Source: Rubrobacter_A sp965214435 (GTDB lineage Bacteria; Actinomycetota; Rubrobacteria; Rubrobacterales; Rubrobacteraceae). From it: DNA of 64,000 nucleotides. This document shows, in pieces, positions 1 through 7,905 of this stretch. Position 1 is the stretch's first letter. The number at the start of each line of letters is the position of its first letter. The stretch is taken from contig OZ243960.1 of the NCBI GenBank assembly GCA_965214435.1, forward strand, positions 3,241,264 to 3,305,263. Reading direction: 5' to 3'. A program made the translations under genes and the position numbers. A model generated the notes under the pieces. That model had not been told where the DNA came from. It saw nothing but the letters and a program-made list of their open reading frames with translations, and searched no databases.

Positions 1-211
1 CGACGCGGGCCGCAACACCCTGGTGTACGCCGCCGGAGGCCAACTCCTCAACTTTCTCGCGCGGGACGCTTTTCACCGCTACCCCGCGCTCCCCGGCCGC
101 GGAGGCGACCTCCCGGCTCTCTCCCGCTACGAGAACCTCGCGAACCTCGCGCCGGCGGCTCTTGAGAGCCTCGATCACCGGCCGCACCCCGTAAACTACC
201 TCGCCTTTCAC
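1..211 (-). CDS. rlmB: 23S rRNA (guanosine-2'-O)-methyltransferase, N-terminal part (cut by window edge)
   Basis: Only about the first 70 codons lie in the window. The minus strand from a GTG at 211 reads VKGEVVYGVRPVIEALKSRR and continues through a GVHQGVAARV stretch. This is the substrate-binding N-domain of SpoU/RlmB-type 2'-O-ribose methyltransferases, with 'G..PV.EAL' and 'HQG(V/I)' hallmarks. The SAM-binding SPOUT knot lies beyond base 1. RlmB family members methylate G2251 of 23S rRNA. The gene follows cysS by 15 bases, as in many actinobacteria, which supports the call and suggests co-transcription. The GTG start is preceded by a weak AGGG. Confidence 0.8.
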   Translation of the reverse strand, partial: MKGEVVYGVRPVIEALKSRRREVREVLVAGESREVASAAGERGVAVKSVPREKVEELASGGVHQGVAARV

Positions 212-226
212 GGGGCGCAACCCTGG

Positions 227-1660
227 CTACCGGCGGCGGACAAAAGGACCTTCGGAAGAATCTTCGATGCTCCAACCCTCGGCGGCAAGCTCGTCCCGCA
301 GACGGTCGGCCTGAGGCCAGTCCCTCTTCTGGCGCGCGAGGTCCCTTTCCGCGACCCGGCTGAGGACCGCTTCGCCAGGGTCCTCCTCGTACCGGACCCG
401 AACTCCGCCAACCTCGGTAGAAGATTCCGTAGGGAGATCAAACCCAAGCGTCGTCAGAACCTCGCCGAGCACCTCCGCCAGCGAAGCAAAACCAGCATCC
501 TCCGTCGGGCGTTCGGACACCTCCTGAGCCGCGCGCCCGGCGGTCCCGAAAGCGGCGGCTATAACCTCCGGGGTATTGAGGTCGTCCTGCATGGCGGCGT
601 CGAACCGCTCGCGCAACCCGACGGCCAGTTCGTCCGAGAGCGGGGAAGAAGTTTCCGATGCCGCAAGCTGGCGGTAGAGCCGGAGCAGACGCTCGTAAGA
701 GCGCTTTTTCTCGGCCAGGATATCTTTGGAGTAGTCTATCGGCTGCGAGTAGTGGCTCTGGAGGAACCACATCCGCAGGGCGTTGCGGCCGTAGCGTTCG
801 ACCGCCTCCCCCACACCTACGACGTTGCCCAGAGACTTCGACATCTTGTCACCGGCCCCGTCTAAAACGAAGTTGACCATCCCGTGGTGGGCCCAGGCCC
901 GGACGAAAGTATTCTCCGGGTGGGCACCGGCGCTCTGGGCGAGCTCGTTCTCGTGGTGCGGAAAGCGCAGGTCGGTGCCGCCGCCGTGGATGTCGGCCCC
1001 GCCGGGCAGATGCTTCTCGACCATCGCCGAGCACTCGATGTGCCACCCCGGCCGCCCCGGCCCCCACGGGCTCTTCCACGAGGGCTCGCCGGGCTTGGAC
1101 GCCTTCCACAGCGTAAAGTCCAGCGGGCTCTCCTTACCCCCGGAAGCCCCCTTCTCGGTGTCGCGCATCTCCTTTGGGCGCTGGCGGCTCAGGCGTCCGT
1201 ACTCCGGGAAGCTCTCGACGCGGTAGTAGACGTCGCTGTGGCCGGGCTCGCCACCGGCGTAGGCGTGGCCCTGGTAGATCAGGTCTTGTATGAGCGATAC
1301 CATCTCCGGTATGTGCTCCGTCGCCCGCGGCTCGACGTCCGGCAGGTTTACCCCGAGCAGGGCGAGCTTCTCGTGGAAAGAGTCCGTGTAGCGCCGGACG
1401 ACCTCTTTCCAGGAGACGCCCTCTTCGTTGGAGCGGGCGATGATCTTGTCTTCAATATCCGTTATGTTCTGCACAAAAGTCACGCCGTAGCCCCGGTTCT
1501 TTAGGTACCGCGCCACCACGTCCCAGAAAAGCGGCGCCCGCGCGTTACCGATGTGGATGTCGTTGTAGACCGTAGGTCCACAGACGTAGAGCCCGACGCT
1601 CCCGTCAGCCCCGACCTCGACGTTCTCTCCACTCAACGTGTCGTGTACCCGTACGCTCAT
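227..1660 (-). CDS. cysS: Cysteinyl-tRNA synthetase
   Basis: This is a cytosolic class I aminoacyl-tRNA synthetase that charges tRNA-Cys with cysteine. At 477 aa it has the usual length. Visible are YVCGPTVYNDIHIGNAR near residues 25-41, holding the HIGH-type signature and the first zinc-ligand Cys, then GWHIECSAM and PHHENELAQS, which carry the other zinc/substrate residues. KMSKS sits near residue 270. The C-terminus has the expected DALR-like helical part (RDLARQKRDWPQADRLRDEL). It lies just upstream of rlmB on the same strand. An actinobacterial paralogue, MshC, uses the same fold for mycothiol synthesis, but the long C-terminus and the rlmB neighbour favour CysS. Confidence 0.96.
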   Translation of the reverse strand: MSVRVHDTLSGENVEVGADGSVGLYVCGPTVYNDIHIGNARAPLFWDVVARYLKNRGYGVTFVQNITDIEDKIIARSNEEGVSWKEVVRRYTDSFHEKLALLGVNLPDVEPRATEHIPEMVSLIQDLIYQGHAYAGGEPGHSDVYYRVESFPEYGRLSRQRPKEMRDTEKGASGGKESPLDFTLWKASKPGEPSWKSPWGPGRPGWHIECSAMVEKHLPGGADIHGGGTDLRFPHHENELAQSAGAHPENTFVRAWAHHGMVNFVLDGAGDKMSKSLGNVVGVGEAVERYGRNALRMWFLQSHYSQPIDYSKDILAEKKRSYERLLRLYRQLAASETSSPLSDELAVGLRERFDAAMQDDLNTPEVIAAAFGTAGRAAQEVSERPTEDAGFASLAEVLGEVLTTLGFDLPTESSTEVGGVRVRYEEDPGEAVLSRVAERDLARQKRDWPQADRLRDELAAEGWSIEDSSEGPFVRRR

Positions 1661-1771
1661 GCCCCTAGTCTAGCCGCTCTCCACCACTCTGTCCGTCCGA
1701 AATTTGCGTAGATCCGGCCTCTAAAAGTAGTATGAGGCACGAGAGGTACGGGTACATCGAAAGGAGCTAGG

Positions 1772-2179
1772 ATGGACCTGCTAAAGAACTTCCTGCACAA
1801 CATACGGGGTGCTCAGCCCCGGAAGACCACCGTCCCGGACGAAGAGCGGCCGGAGCCTGTCTGGAAGCGGGTTCTCCAGTTCGTACCAGGAATAAGCTTT
1901 ATCCTGGTTGTGGCGCTGGTCGTCAACCGCTGGTTCGGTCTTGTAGAGGTACCCGGCTGGCTAGATGGGGCGACATTTGTCCTGGCTATCGCCGGGGTGT
2001 TTATTCAGTTGCTGCTCCACGAGAACGGAGAGAAAGAAGGCCCAGATAAAGACTGGGAAGGCCGCAGGGAGCGGGTCCACGCCCGCGCGGAACGTAAGCA
2101 TCGGGAGAAGGAAGCCCCCGATGACCTCCTCACCTACGGCTCTGACGACTACCGAAAAGACGACGGTGAACCACGATAG
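1772..2179 (+). CDS. Small two-TM membrane protein of unknown function
   Basis: This 135-aa protein is not recognised. The ATG is preceded by AAAGGAGC at good spacing. Two hydrophobic stretches, roughly residues 36-55 (FVPGISFILVVALVVNRWF) and 66-83, are followed by a highly charged tail rich in Lys, Arg, Glu and Asp, presumably cytoplasmic. It is the only plus-strand gene in the first 20 kb. It ends immediately beside the convergent gltX stop, the two stops abutting at 2179/2180, with no room for a long shared terminator. Function cannot be inferred. Confidence 0.7.
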   Translation: MDLLKNFLHNIRGAQPRKTTVPDEERPEPVWKRVLQFVPGISFILVVALVVNRWFGLVEVPGWLDGATFVLAIAGVFIQLLLHENGEKEGPDKDWEGRRERVHARAERKHREKEAPDDLLTYGSDDYRKDDGEPR

Positions 2180-3472
2180 CTAGCGTAGAGTTTCTACAGC
2201 CCGTTGTATCCGGCGGCGGCTCTCTTCCGGGCCGAGAACCGCGAAGAGGTAGGCCATCTCCGGTCCCCGGTCGCGGCCGGTAAGCGCCAGCCGCAGCGGG
2301 TGGAGCAGGTCGCGGGTCTTTATACCCACGTCCTTCGCCCACGAGCGCAGCTCCCGGATCAACTCGCGGGCATCTTCTAGGTCGCGCACTTCCTTTTCTG
2401 CGAGAAGGTATACGGTATGCTCGTAGACCTTTGTGCTCGACCCCGGAAGCTCGGATGTAAACGTGGCGGGCTCTACGGGAGCGGTAATTCGGCGTAAGAG
2501 CGCTGGCGCATCGGCTAGCGTCCGCAACTCGTCTCGGATAGCCTCTACCGCGACGAGTTCCCGGCCTTCCGGCAAAGGTTCCTCCAGAAAAGGTTCCAGG
2601 CGTCGGCGCAACTCTTCCGCCGGCAGCCCGCGGATACGCCGGGCGTTGGTGTAGAGGAGGCGGTCGGGGTCGAACGTCGCGGGGCTCGCGCCGAGCCGCG
2701 ACGGGTTCCACCCGGCGGCGAGTTCCTCTAAAGAGGCGAAGTCTTCCCGGCCTTCCGGGTGCGACCAGCCGAGCAGGGCCAGGTACTCGGTCAGCGCCTC
2801 CGGTAGATATCCTTCCTCGCGGTAAGCCCCGACGCTCTCCGCGCCGTGGCGCTTGGAGAGCTTGCCGCCGTCCGGGCCGAGTATGAGCCCGAGGTGTAGA
2901 AAAGCCGGCTCCGGTAACCCGAGCGCCTCGTAGAGCAGTGTCTGGCGGGCCGTGTTTGAGAGATGCTCCTCACCCCGGATTACGTGCGTAATGCCCATCG
3001 CCGCGTCGTCTACCACGGCGGCGAAGTTGTACGACGGGCTTCCGTCGGACTTCAAGATCACAAAGTCCTCGACCTGTCCGAAAGAAACCTCTCCCCGCAA
3101 CTCATCCTGGAAACTACCGCTCCTCGCGGCCGGACGGAGATACAGTGCCCTCCGTCCGGCCTCGTCGGTGGCCTCGTATGCGGAGCCGTCGGCGATTAAG
3201 CGCTCCGCCGCCCTTTCGTAGAACGCCGTCCGCTGGCTCTGGCGGTACGGTCCCTCATCGAAGGGGATGCCGAGCCAGGCCAGGTCTGCTAGTTGAGAGT
3301 CCTCAAAGTCGCGGGTGCTCCGCGACTGGTCGGTGTCTTCTATCCTCAGGATCAGGCTGCCGCCGGAGTACCGGGCGTAGAGGTAATTGAACAGCGCGGT
3401 ACGGGCACCGCCGAGGTGCAGACGCCCGGTAGGGCTCGGCGCAAAGCGCACCCGGACCTCTCGCCTAACCAT
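2180..3472 (-). CDS. gltX: Glutamyl-tRNA synthetase
   Basis: This is a class I synthetase that charges tRNA-Glu. The HIGH motif is in RFAPSPTGRLHLGGARTAL near the N-terminus and the KMSKS equivalent is KLSKRHG near residue 225, followed by the typical helical anticodon-binding region. A longer open frame extends to 3526, but ATG 3472 puts MVRREVRVRFAPSPTG at the usual N-terminus. AAGGAG lies just upstream, although only 2 bases from the ATG; a GTG seven codons later has a better-spaced GAGAGG, so the start is slightly uncertain. The gene overlaps the 3' end of ispF by 8 bases, implying translational coupling. Whether it also mischarges tRNA-Gln depends on gatCAB elsewhere in the genome. Confidence 0.95.
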   Translation of the reverse strand: MVRREVRVRFAPSPTGRLHLGGARTALFNYLYARYSGGSLILRIEDTDQSRSTRDFEDSQLADLAWLGIPFDEGPYRQSQRTAFYERAAERLIADGSAYEATDEAGRRALYLRPAARSGSFQDELRGEVSFGQVEDFVILKSDGSPSYNFAAVVDDAAMGITHVIRGEEHLSNTARQTLLYEALGLPEPAFLHLGLILGPDGGKLSKRHGAESVGAYREEGYLPEALTEYLALLGWSHPEGREDFASLEELAAGWNPSRLGASPATFDPDRLLYTNARRIRGLPAEELRRRLEPFLEEPLPEGRELVAVEAIRDELRTLADAPALLRRITAPVEPATFTSELPGSSTKVYEHTVYLLAEKEVRDLEDARELIRELRSWAKDVGIKTRDLLHPLRLALTGRDRGPEMAYLFAVLGPEESRRRIQRAVETLR

Positions 3473-3977
3473 CGCTCCTTGCAGCCTCCAATAGACATAC
3501 CGCCTGGGCGGCGATCCCCTCCCCACGGCCGGGAAAGCCCAGACGCTCGGTCGTGGTACCCCGCACGCCGACCTTTGAAGCTTCGACCCCGAGAGCCCGC
3601 GCCAGGTTCTCCCGCATACCGCCGCGGTGGTCCCGGATCTTCGGCCGCTCGCAGATAACGACCGCGTCCACGTTCGACACCTCCCACGTCGTGCCCAACA
3701 GTTTCCGGGCTTCCCGCAGCAACTCTATAGAGTCCGCATCTTTATAGCGCTCATCGGTGTCGGGGAAGTAGTGGCCTATATCCTCCAGGCCCGCAGCCCC
3801 GAGCAAGGCGTCGGTCACGGCGTGGGCTAGAACGTCGGCGTCTGAGTGGCCGGCCAGCCCCCGGTCAGAAGGGATCTCCATCCCACCGAGGACGAGCCGG
3901 CGGCTCTCGCCAACCGCGGCGAACGCGTGGGCGTCGACGCCCAACCCTACTCGGAAGGCTCCGCCAGTGGGACTAAT
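3465..3977 (-). CDS. ispF: 2-C-methyl-D-erythritol 2,4-cyclodiphosphate synthase
   Basis: IspF catalyses the cyclisation step of the MEP isoprenoid pathway. The sequence shows the metal-binding D-x-H (GVDAHAF), GHSDADVLAHAVTDALLGAAG, IGHYFPDTD and a C-terminal TTTERLGFPGRGEGI. The first conventional start, TTG 3944, would begin at GVDAHAF and delete the first beta strand (RVGLG) that carries the D-x-H loop. The frame stays open to a stop at 3993-3995 and contains no ATG or GTG. The only candidate giving a full N-terminus is ATT at 3975-3977, six bases after GGGAG. I extend to that ATT; the true start needs protein evidence. ispD lies upstream and gltX overlaps downstream. Confidence 0.88.
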   Translation of the reverse strand: MSPTGGAFRVGLGVDAHAFAAVGESRRLVLGGMEIPSDRGLAGHSDADVLAHAVTDALLGAAGLEDIGHYFPDTDERYKDADSIELLREARKLLGTTWEVSNVDAVVICERPKIRDHRGGMRENLARALGVEASKVGVRGTTTERLGFPGRGEGIAAQAVCLLEAARSDG

Positions 3978-4020
3978 CTCTAGCTCCCGTTTCTAGTAGC
4001 AAAACCCGAAAAACCTGGCT

Positions 4021-4725
4021 TCAAGAGTCGAAGTAGCGGTCTTTGCGGACCTTGAGTATGGCTTCGGCAAAAAAGAGGTCTTCCGGCGAGGTCAGCTTGA
4101 TGTTGGTCTTTTCACCGGCCACCGTCTTTACCTCGCCGCCGGAACGTTCGACCAGAAAGGCGTCGTCGGTCGCGCCCTCGAAAAGGGCTTCGCTGGTGTA
4201 GAGCTTCTGTAACACTTCGAGGCGGAAAGCTTGCGGGGTCTGGGTAGCGTGTAGTTGGGTGCGGTCCAGAGTCTTCTGTACGGCGGAGTCTTCACCCACG
4301 ACCTTTATCGTGTCGGAGACCGGCAGGGTCGGTACGACGCCGTCGGGTACGGTCCCTTCACGGGCGGCCGAGATCACGCGGCGGATCAAGTCCGGAGAAG
4401 TCAGGCAACGGGAACCGTCGTGGATCAGGACCAGCGTTTCCGGGGCTTCGTCCAGAATACGAAGCCCGCTCATGGTCGAGTGCGAGCGGGTCTCTCCGGG
4501 CTCGGCGCACCCGGCGTACTTACTTATCTTCAGGTCGTGAGCGAGCGTCCGGATCCTCTTCTGATCGCCGACGGTGTAGATGCGCCGGATCTCCGGCGCG
4601 GCCTCAAAAGCCCGCAGGGTGTAACCGAGTGCCGGGGTCCCGAGCAGTTCTATAAACTGCTTTGGACGGCCCATCCGGCTCCCCATGCCGCCGGCCAGTA
4701 CAAGTGCTACGGCCGGGGCGGTTAT
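4021..4725 (-). CDS. ispD: 2-C-methyl-D-erythritol 4-phosphate cytidylyltransferase
   Basis: IspD transfers CMP from CTP to MEP in the isoprenoid pathway. Seen are LVLAGGMGSRMGRPKQF (nucleotide-binding glycine loop), LIHDGSRCLTSPDLI, LPVSDTIK and LHATQTPQAF. The first ATG (4686) falls inside the glycine loop and would remove the first beta strand. The in-frame upstream sequence encodes TAPAVALVLAGG, a normal IspD N-terminus, and the only plausible initiation codon for it is ATA at 4723-4725. That ATA overlaps the carD stop (ATAA) and lies six bases after AAGGA. I therefore start at 4725, which also implies translational coupling to carD. Order carD-ispD-ispF matches mycobacteria. Confidence 0.9.
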   Translation of the reverse strand: MTAPAVALVLAGGMGSRMGRPKQFIELLGTPALGYTLRAFEAAPEIRRIYTVGDQKRIRTLAHDLKISKYAGCAEPGETRSHSTMSGLRILDEAPETLVLIHDGSRCLTSPDLIRRVISAAREGTVPDGVVPTLPVSDTIKVVGEDSAVQKTLDRTQLHATQTPQAFRLEVLQKLYTSEALFEGATDDAFLVERSGGEVKTVAGEKTNIKLTSPEDLFFAEAILKVRKDRYFDS

Positions 4726-5291
4726 TCGTGGTCCTTCCCGCCGTCGAGGCTACCGTCGGGACTGAGAGCGCCGTCTACGAGCGACTCGGCTTCGGAGGCT
4801 CCTATCGCCTTGACTATCGCCACCTCGGAGACCAGGATCTGGCGGGCTTTCAAGAGCATCGTGCGTTCCCCGGTCGAGAGGCCGTGGTCGGTGTTGTAGA
4901 TATTCAGGTTACGCACCACCTCGGCGACCTGCACGATCTCACCGCTCCGGATCTTCTCCCGGTTGTGCTTTAGACGGTGGTTCCAGTTGCTCGGCATCTC
5001 CGTGGCCCCGTCTCCGAGCACGTCGAGAGCACCCAGGATATGCTCTTCATCGACGCAGGCCCGGAGCCCGGACGAGGTCACCGCCGGAACGCTCAAAGTA
5101 AGACCAGTGTCCGGAAGATCGACGATGTAGTAGCGGCGCATCTCGCCGAGAACCTCACGCTCCTCGGTGCCGCAGATACAACCCGCCCCGTGGCTCGGGT
5201 AGACCACGTGGTCACCCTCGCCGAAGCTCAGCACCTCGGGCGCTTCTTTAGCGGAACCGTTCTCGCGCGCGCCATCTTCATTCTCACTCAT
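4722..5291 (-). CDS. carD: CarD-type RNA polymerase-binding transcription factor
   Basis: CarD/CdnL binds the RNA polymerase beta subunit and stabilises open complexes at rRNA and other promoters. The N-terminal RNAP-interaction domain has the family signature GDHVVYPSHGAGCI at about residues 26-39, then YYIVDLPDTGLTLSVPA. The helical DNA-binding C-domain includes MPSNWNHRLKHNREKIRSG and LSTGERTMLLKARQIL. At 189 aa it is slightly longer than mycobacterial CarD owing to an acidic N-terminal leader and a short tail. It starts two bases after the disA stop and its own stop overlaps the ispD start, so disA-carD-ispD-ispF-gltX probably form one transcript. Confidence 0.95.
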   Translation of the reverse strand: MSENEDGARENGSAKEAPEVLSFGEGDHVVYPSHGAGCICGTEEREVLGEMRRYYIVDLPDTGLTLSVPAVTSSGLRACVDEEHILGALDVLGDGATEMPSNWNHRLKHNREKIRSGEIVQVAEVVRNLNIYNTDHGLSTGERTMLLKARQILVSEVAIVKAIGASEAESLVDGALSPDGSLDGGKDHE

Positions 5292-5293
5292 AT

Positions 5294-6379
5294 CTACATA
5301 GTCTCCTCGGAGGTTTCCAGATTTCCCTGACGCTCAAGGCTGCGGTGAATCGCCCGCGCCCGGGCCTGCCCGACGCCGTCAACGTCGTCGAGGTCTTCTT
5401 CGGAGGCGTCGAGCAGCCCTTCGAGCGACCCGAACTCCCGGATAAGGCGCTCAGCCACCCGCCGCGGCAGCCGTGGTACCCGCACGAGTTGGCGGTAGCC
5501 CCGGGGCTTTACCAGGATCTCCTGCGTCTGGCCGACCGACCCGTAGCCGAGAAGCTGGGTGATCTCCATGGTGTTAGAGAGTTGCTCGGGGGTAAAGTCA
5601 CTGAGACGCTCCTTGACTTCCCGGTAGTCCACCTCCTCGTCGACGTAGTCCCGCAGGAGCGCGTCGTACTGCTCCGGGACGTTGTAGAAAGCCTGCTCCA
5701 GTTGCATCCGGACCAGACGTCCCTCACTACCAAGCTCCCGAACGTAGGCGGAAATCTCCTCCGCTATCCGCACGGAGTACTCGAACGTACTCACCGCCGC
5801 CACGACCTCCCGGAGCGCCACTACCCCCTCGTACTCGTGCAAAGTCAGTACCCGGGCTTCATCCCGCAGCCTCCGGGTAAACTTCTCCAGCGTGGCGAGC
5901 GCCGAGTTCGCCTTTGACAGCACCACCCCGATGTCTTCGAGGACGTGCGGCCCGTAAGGACCCTGGTACAGACTAACGACCCGTCGCCGCTCCGAGACCG
6001 CTATGACGAGGTCTCCGGTCTGCTGGGCGGTGCGGTGGGCCGTGAGGTGCCGCATGCCGGTCTCGGTCGACTCTAAGTCCGGGTCCGGGTTGAGCTGCAC
6101 GTTTGCGTAGTGGATAACGGATATATCCGGGGAGACGACGAGCGCCCCGTCCATCTTGGCAAGCTCGTAGAGGCGCATCGAAGTAAAATCGACCCCGATC
6201 CTCATGCCACCAGAGATCAACCGCAGACGCTCTAGCTTCTGCGGGTTAGCGACCACGATCAACGCCCCGTTCTGAGCCCGGATGACGTTGTCTATGCCGT
6301 TGCGTAGGCCCGTACCCGGTGCGACGAGCGCCAGCGCGTCAGCAAGGTCCGCCGGCAGGTTTCGGCGCTGAGGGCTCAC
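5294..6379 (-). CDS. disA: DisA: DNA integrity scanning diadenylate cyclase
   Basis: DisA makes the second messenger c-di-AMP from two ATP and scans DNA for branched structures. The DAC domain shows DGA at 77-79 (AKMDGALVVSPD) and the RHR-type motif GMRHLTAHRTA at about 108-118, both required for catalysis. The middle is a helical spine. The C-terminus has a RuvA-like helix-hairpin-helix (YGSVGQTQEILVKPRGYRQL, then RLIREFGSLEGLLDAS and VDGVGQARARAIHRSL). At 361 aa it has the normal length. It overlaps radA by 4 bases (ATGA), the usual radA-disA pairing; RadA is known to interact with DisA and lower its activity in Bacillus. Confidence 0.96.
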   Translation of the reverse strand: MSPQRRNLPADLADALALVAPGTGLRNGIDNVIRAQNGALIVVANPQKLERLRLISGGMRIGVDFTSMRLYELAKMDGALVVSPDISVIHYANVQLNPDPDLESTETGMRHLTAHRTAQQTGDLVIAVSERRRVVSLYQGPYGPHVLEDIGVVLSKANSALATLEKFTRRLRDEARVLTLHEYEGVVALREVVAAVSTFEYSVRIAEEISAYVRELGSEGRLVRMQLEQAFYNVPEQYDALLRDYVDEEVDYREVKERLSDFTPEQLSNTMEITQLLGYGSVGQTQEILVKPRGYRQLVRVPRLPRRVAERLIREFGSLEGLLDASEEDLDDVDGVGQARARAIHRSLERQGNLETSEETM

Positions 6380-7827
6380 AGAATGGCTGTCTCCACAGCC
6401 TCCGCGAGCGTTTTTACCTCGACCACCTCAACCTCCTTCCCGGCCCCGCCGTTTGCGGCGTTACCGGCTTTTGCACCGTTAGCGTTCACTGTAGTTTTAC
6501 CACCCTGGGAGCCTCGGGACTTTCGAGACCCGCGCCGCGGCGCGCCCTCGGGGCCTACCACCCGGTCGAAACCCATCTTCGAAAGCTCCCCGACCCGCCG
6601 CGTGGCACCCGACACGTACCGCAGGTCGCCGGTCAGCCCCACCTCCCCAAAGCACGCCGTGCCGCCCCCCACGGGCCGGTCCCGGAAAGCGGAGGCGATG
6701 GCGAGCGCGACCCCGAGGTCCGCCGCGGGTTCTTCTATCCTGACGCCGCCGGTTACGTTAACGTACACGTCGTGGTCCCCGAGCGAGAGCCCCGCCCTCC
6801 GGGAGAGCACGGCGCACAGCATATTCACCCGTCCGGTATCCACCCCGTTCGCCACCCGGCGCGGGACCGAGAGCGGGCTCGGCGAAACCAGGCTCTCGAC
6901 CTCCACGAGCATCGGCCGCGTCCCCTCCAGCAAACACACGGTGACGACCCCAGGTGGGATCCCACCCTCCCGGTTCGAGAGAAAGAATGCCGACGGGTCC
7001 TCGACCTCGACCATCCCCCCTCCGGTCATCTCAAAGACGCCGACCTCGTTGGTCGAGCCGAACCGGTTTTTGAGCGCCCTCAAGACCCGGAAGGTCTGAA
7101 AACGGTCGCCCTCGAACTGCAACACCGTGTCCACCATGTGCTCCAATACCCGCGGTCCGGCTATGGACCCCTCTTTTGTAACGTGCCCGACAAGCACCAC
7201 GGCGATACCCTCGGCTTTAGCCAGCCGCATCAGGCGCGCAGCGCTCTCTCTGACCTGCCCCACGCTGCCCGGAGCCCCGGACAACTCTGGGGAGTAGAGT
7301 GTCTGTATAGAATCGACCACCGCAACCCGCGGTTGCTCGGCCAGGATCGTCGCCTCTATTACGTCAACGTCTGTCTCCGATAGTACCCGGAACCCAGCTT
7401 TTTCAACCCCGAGCCTGCGGGCGCTCAGGGCGACCTGCCGCGGCGACTCCTCCCCGGAGACCATAAGGCACTCTCCCCCGAGGTGTCCCATGACCTGCAA
7501 GAGCAGCGTGCTCTTCCCAATACCAGGTTCCCCGCCGACGAGCGCCAGAGACCCCGGCACGATGCCGCCCCCCAGAACCCGGTTTAACTCCCCGACCCCG
7601 GTATCCAGCCGGCGCTCATCGTCGGTCGGTACCTCGCTTAGAGTCGTCGCGGCTCCCGCGGCGCGCTTGGGCCGTGAGGCCCGCTCGGCAAAGCCGGTAG
7701 CCTTTTTAACTTCCCCCCGGGCTTCTTCGACAAAGGTGCTCCACTCCCCGCACCCCGGACACCGCCCGAGCCACTTGGCCTCCGTATTGCCGCAGTTTGA
7801 ACATACATAAACAGTTTTCGTAGCCAT
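6376..7827 (-). CDS. radA: RadA/Sms: DNA repair and recombination ATPase
   Basis: RadA is a RecA-like, Lon-like helicase that promotes branch migration. The N-terminal zinc finger is CSNCGNTEAKWLGRCPGCG (Cys 9, 12, 23, 26), Walker A is GGEPGIGKST (98-107) and the RadA-specific KNRFG is at 253-257. The C-terminal Lon-type fold has DVYVNVTGGVRIEEPAADL and CFGEVGLTGDLR. An unusual low-complexity insertion of about 35 residues (Gly/Asn/Ala/Lys-rich, from roughly 430) separates the last strand from the C-terminal helix. The gene is preceded by clpC and its terminator, and overlaps disA. Confidence 0.96.
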   Translation of the reverse strand: MATKTVYVCSNCGNTEAKWLGRCPGCGEWSTFVEEARGEVKKATGFAERASRPKRAAGAATTLSEVPTDDERRLDTGVGELNRVLGGGIVPGSLALVGGEPGIGKSTLLLQVMGHLGGECLMVSGEESPRQVALSARRLGVEKAGFRVLSETDVDVIEATILAEQPRVAVVDSIQTLYSPELSGAPGSVGQVRESAARLMRLAKAEGIAVVLVGHVTKEGSIAGPRVLEHMVDTVLQFEGDRFQTFRVLRALKNRFGSTNEVGVFEMTGGGMVEVEDPSAFFLSNREGGIPPGVVTVCLLEGTRPMLVEVESLVSPSPLSVPRRVANGVDTGRVNMLCAVLSRRAGLSLGDHDVYVNVTGGVRIEEPAADLGVALAIASAFRDRPVGGGTACFGEVGLTGDLRYVSGATRRVGELSKMGFDRVVGPEGAPRRGSRKSRGSQGGKTTVNANGAKAGNAANGGAGKEVEVVEVKTLAEAVETAIL

Positions 7828-7852
7828 GAATTAATTGTACGGCACAAAAAGG

Positions 7853-7882
7853 AAAAGCCGGGACGCTCATAGCGCCCCGGCT
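7853..7882 (-). terminator. Rho-independent terminator after clpC
   Basis: On the minus strand AGCCGGG (from 7882) pairs with CCCGGCT (ending 7856) around a GC-rich loop, followed by TTTTCC and a further T-run. It sits between the clpC stop (7906) and the radA start (7827), and so should separate clpC from the radA-disA-carD transcript. Confidence 0.8.
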
Positions 7883-7905
7883 CCGTTGGTCAGTTTTGTG
7901 CCAGC

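Noticed and set aside
6319..7383. 354-codon plus-strand open frame
   Set aside because: Antisense shadow of radA; Pro/Arg/His-rich product without recognisable domains.
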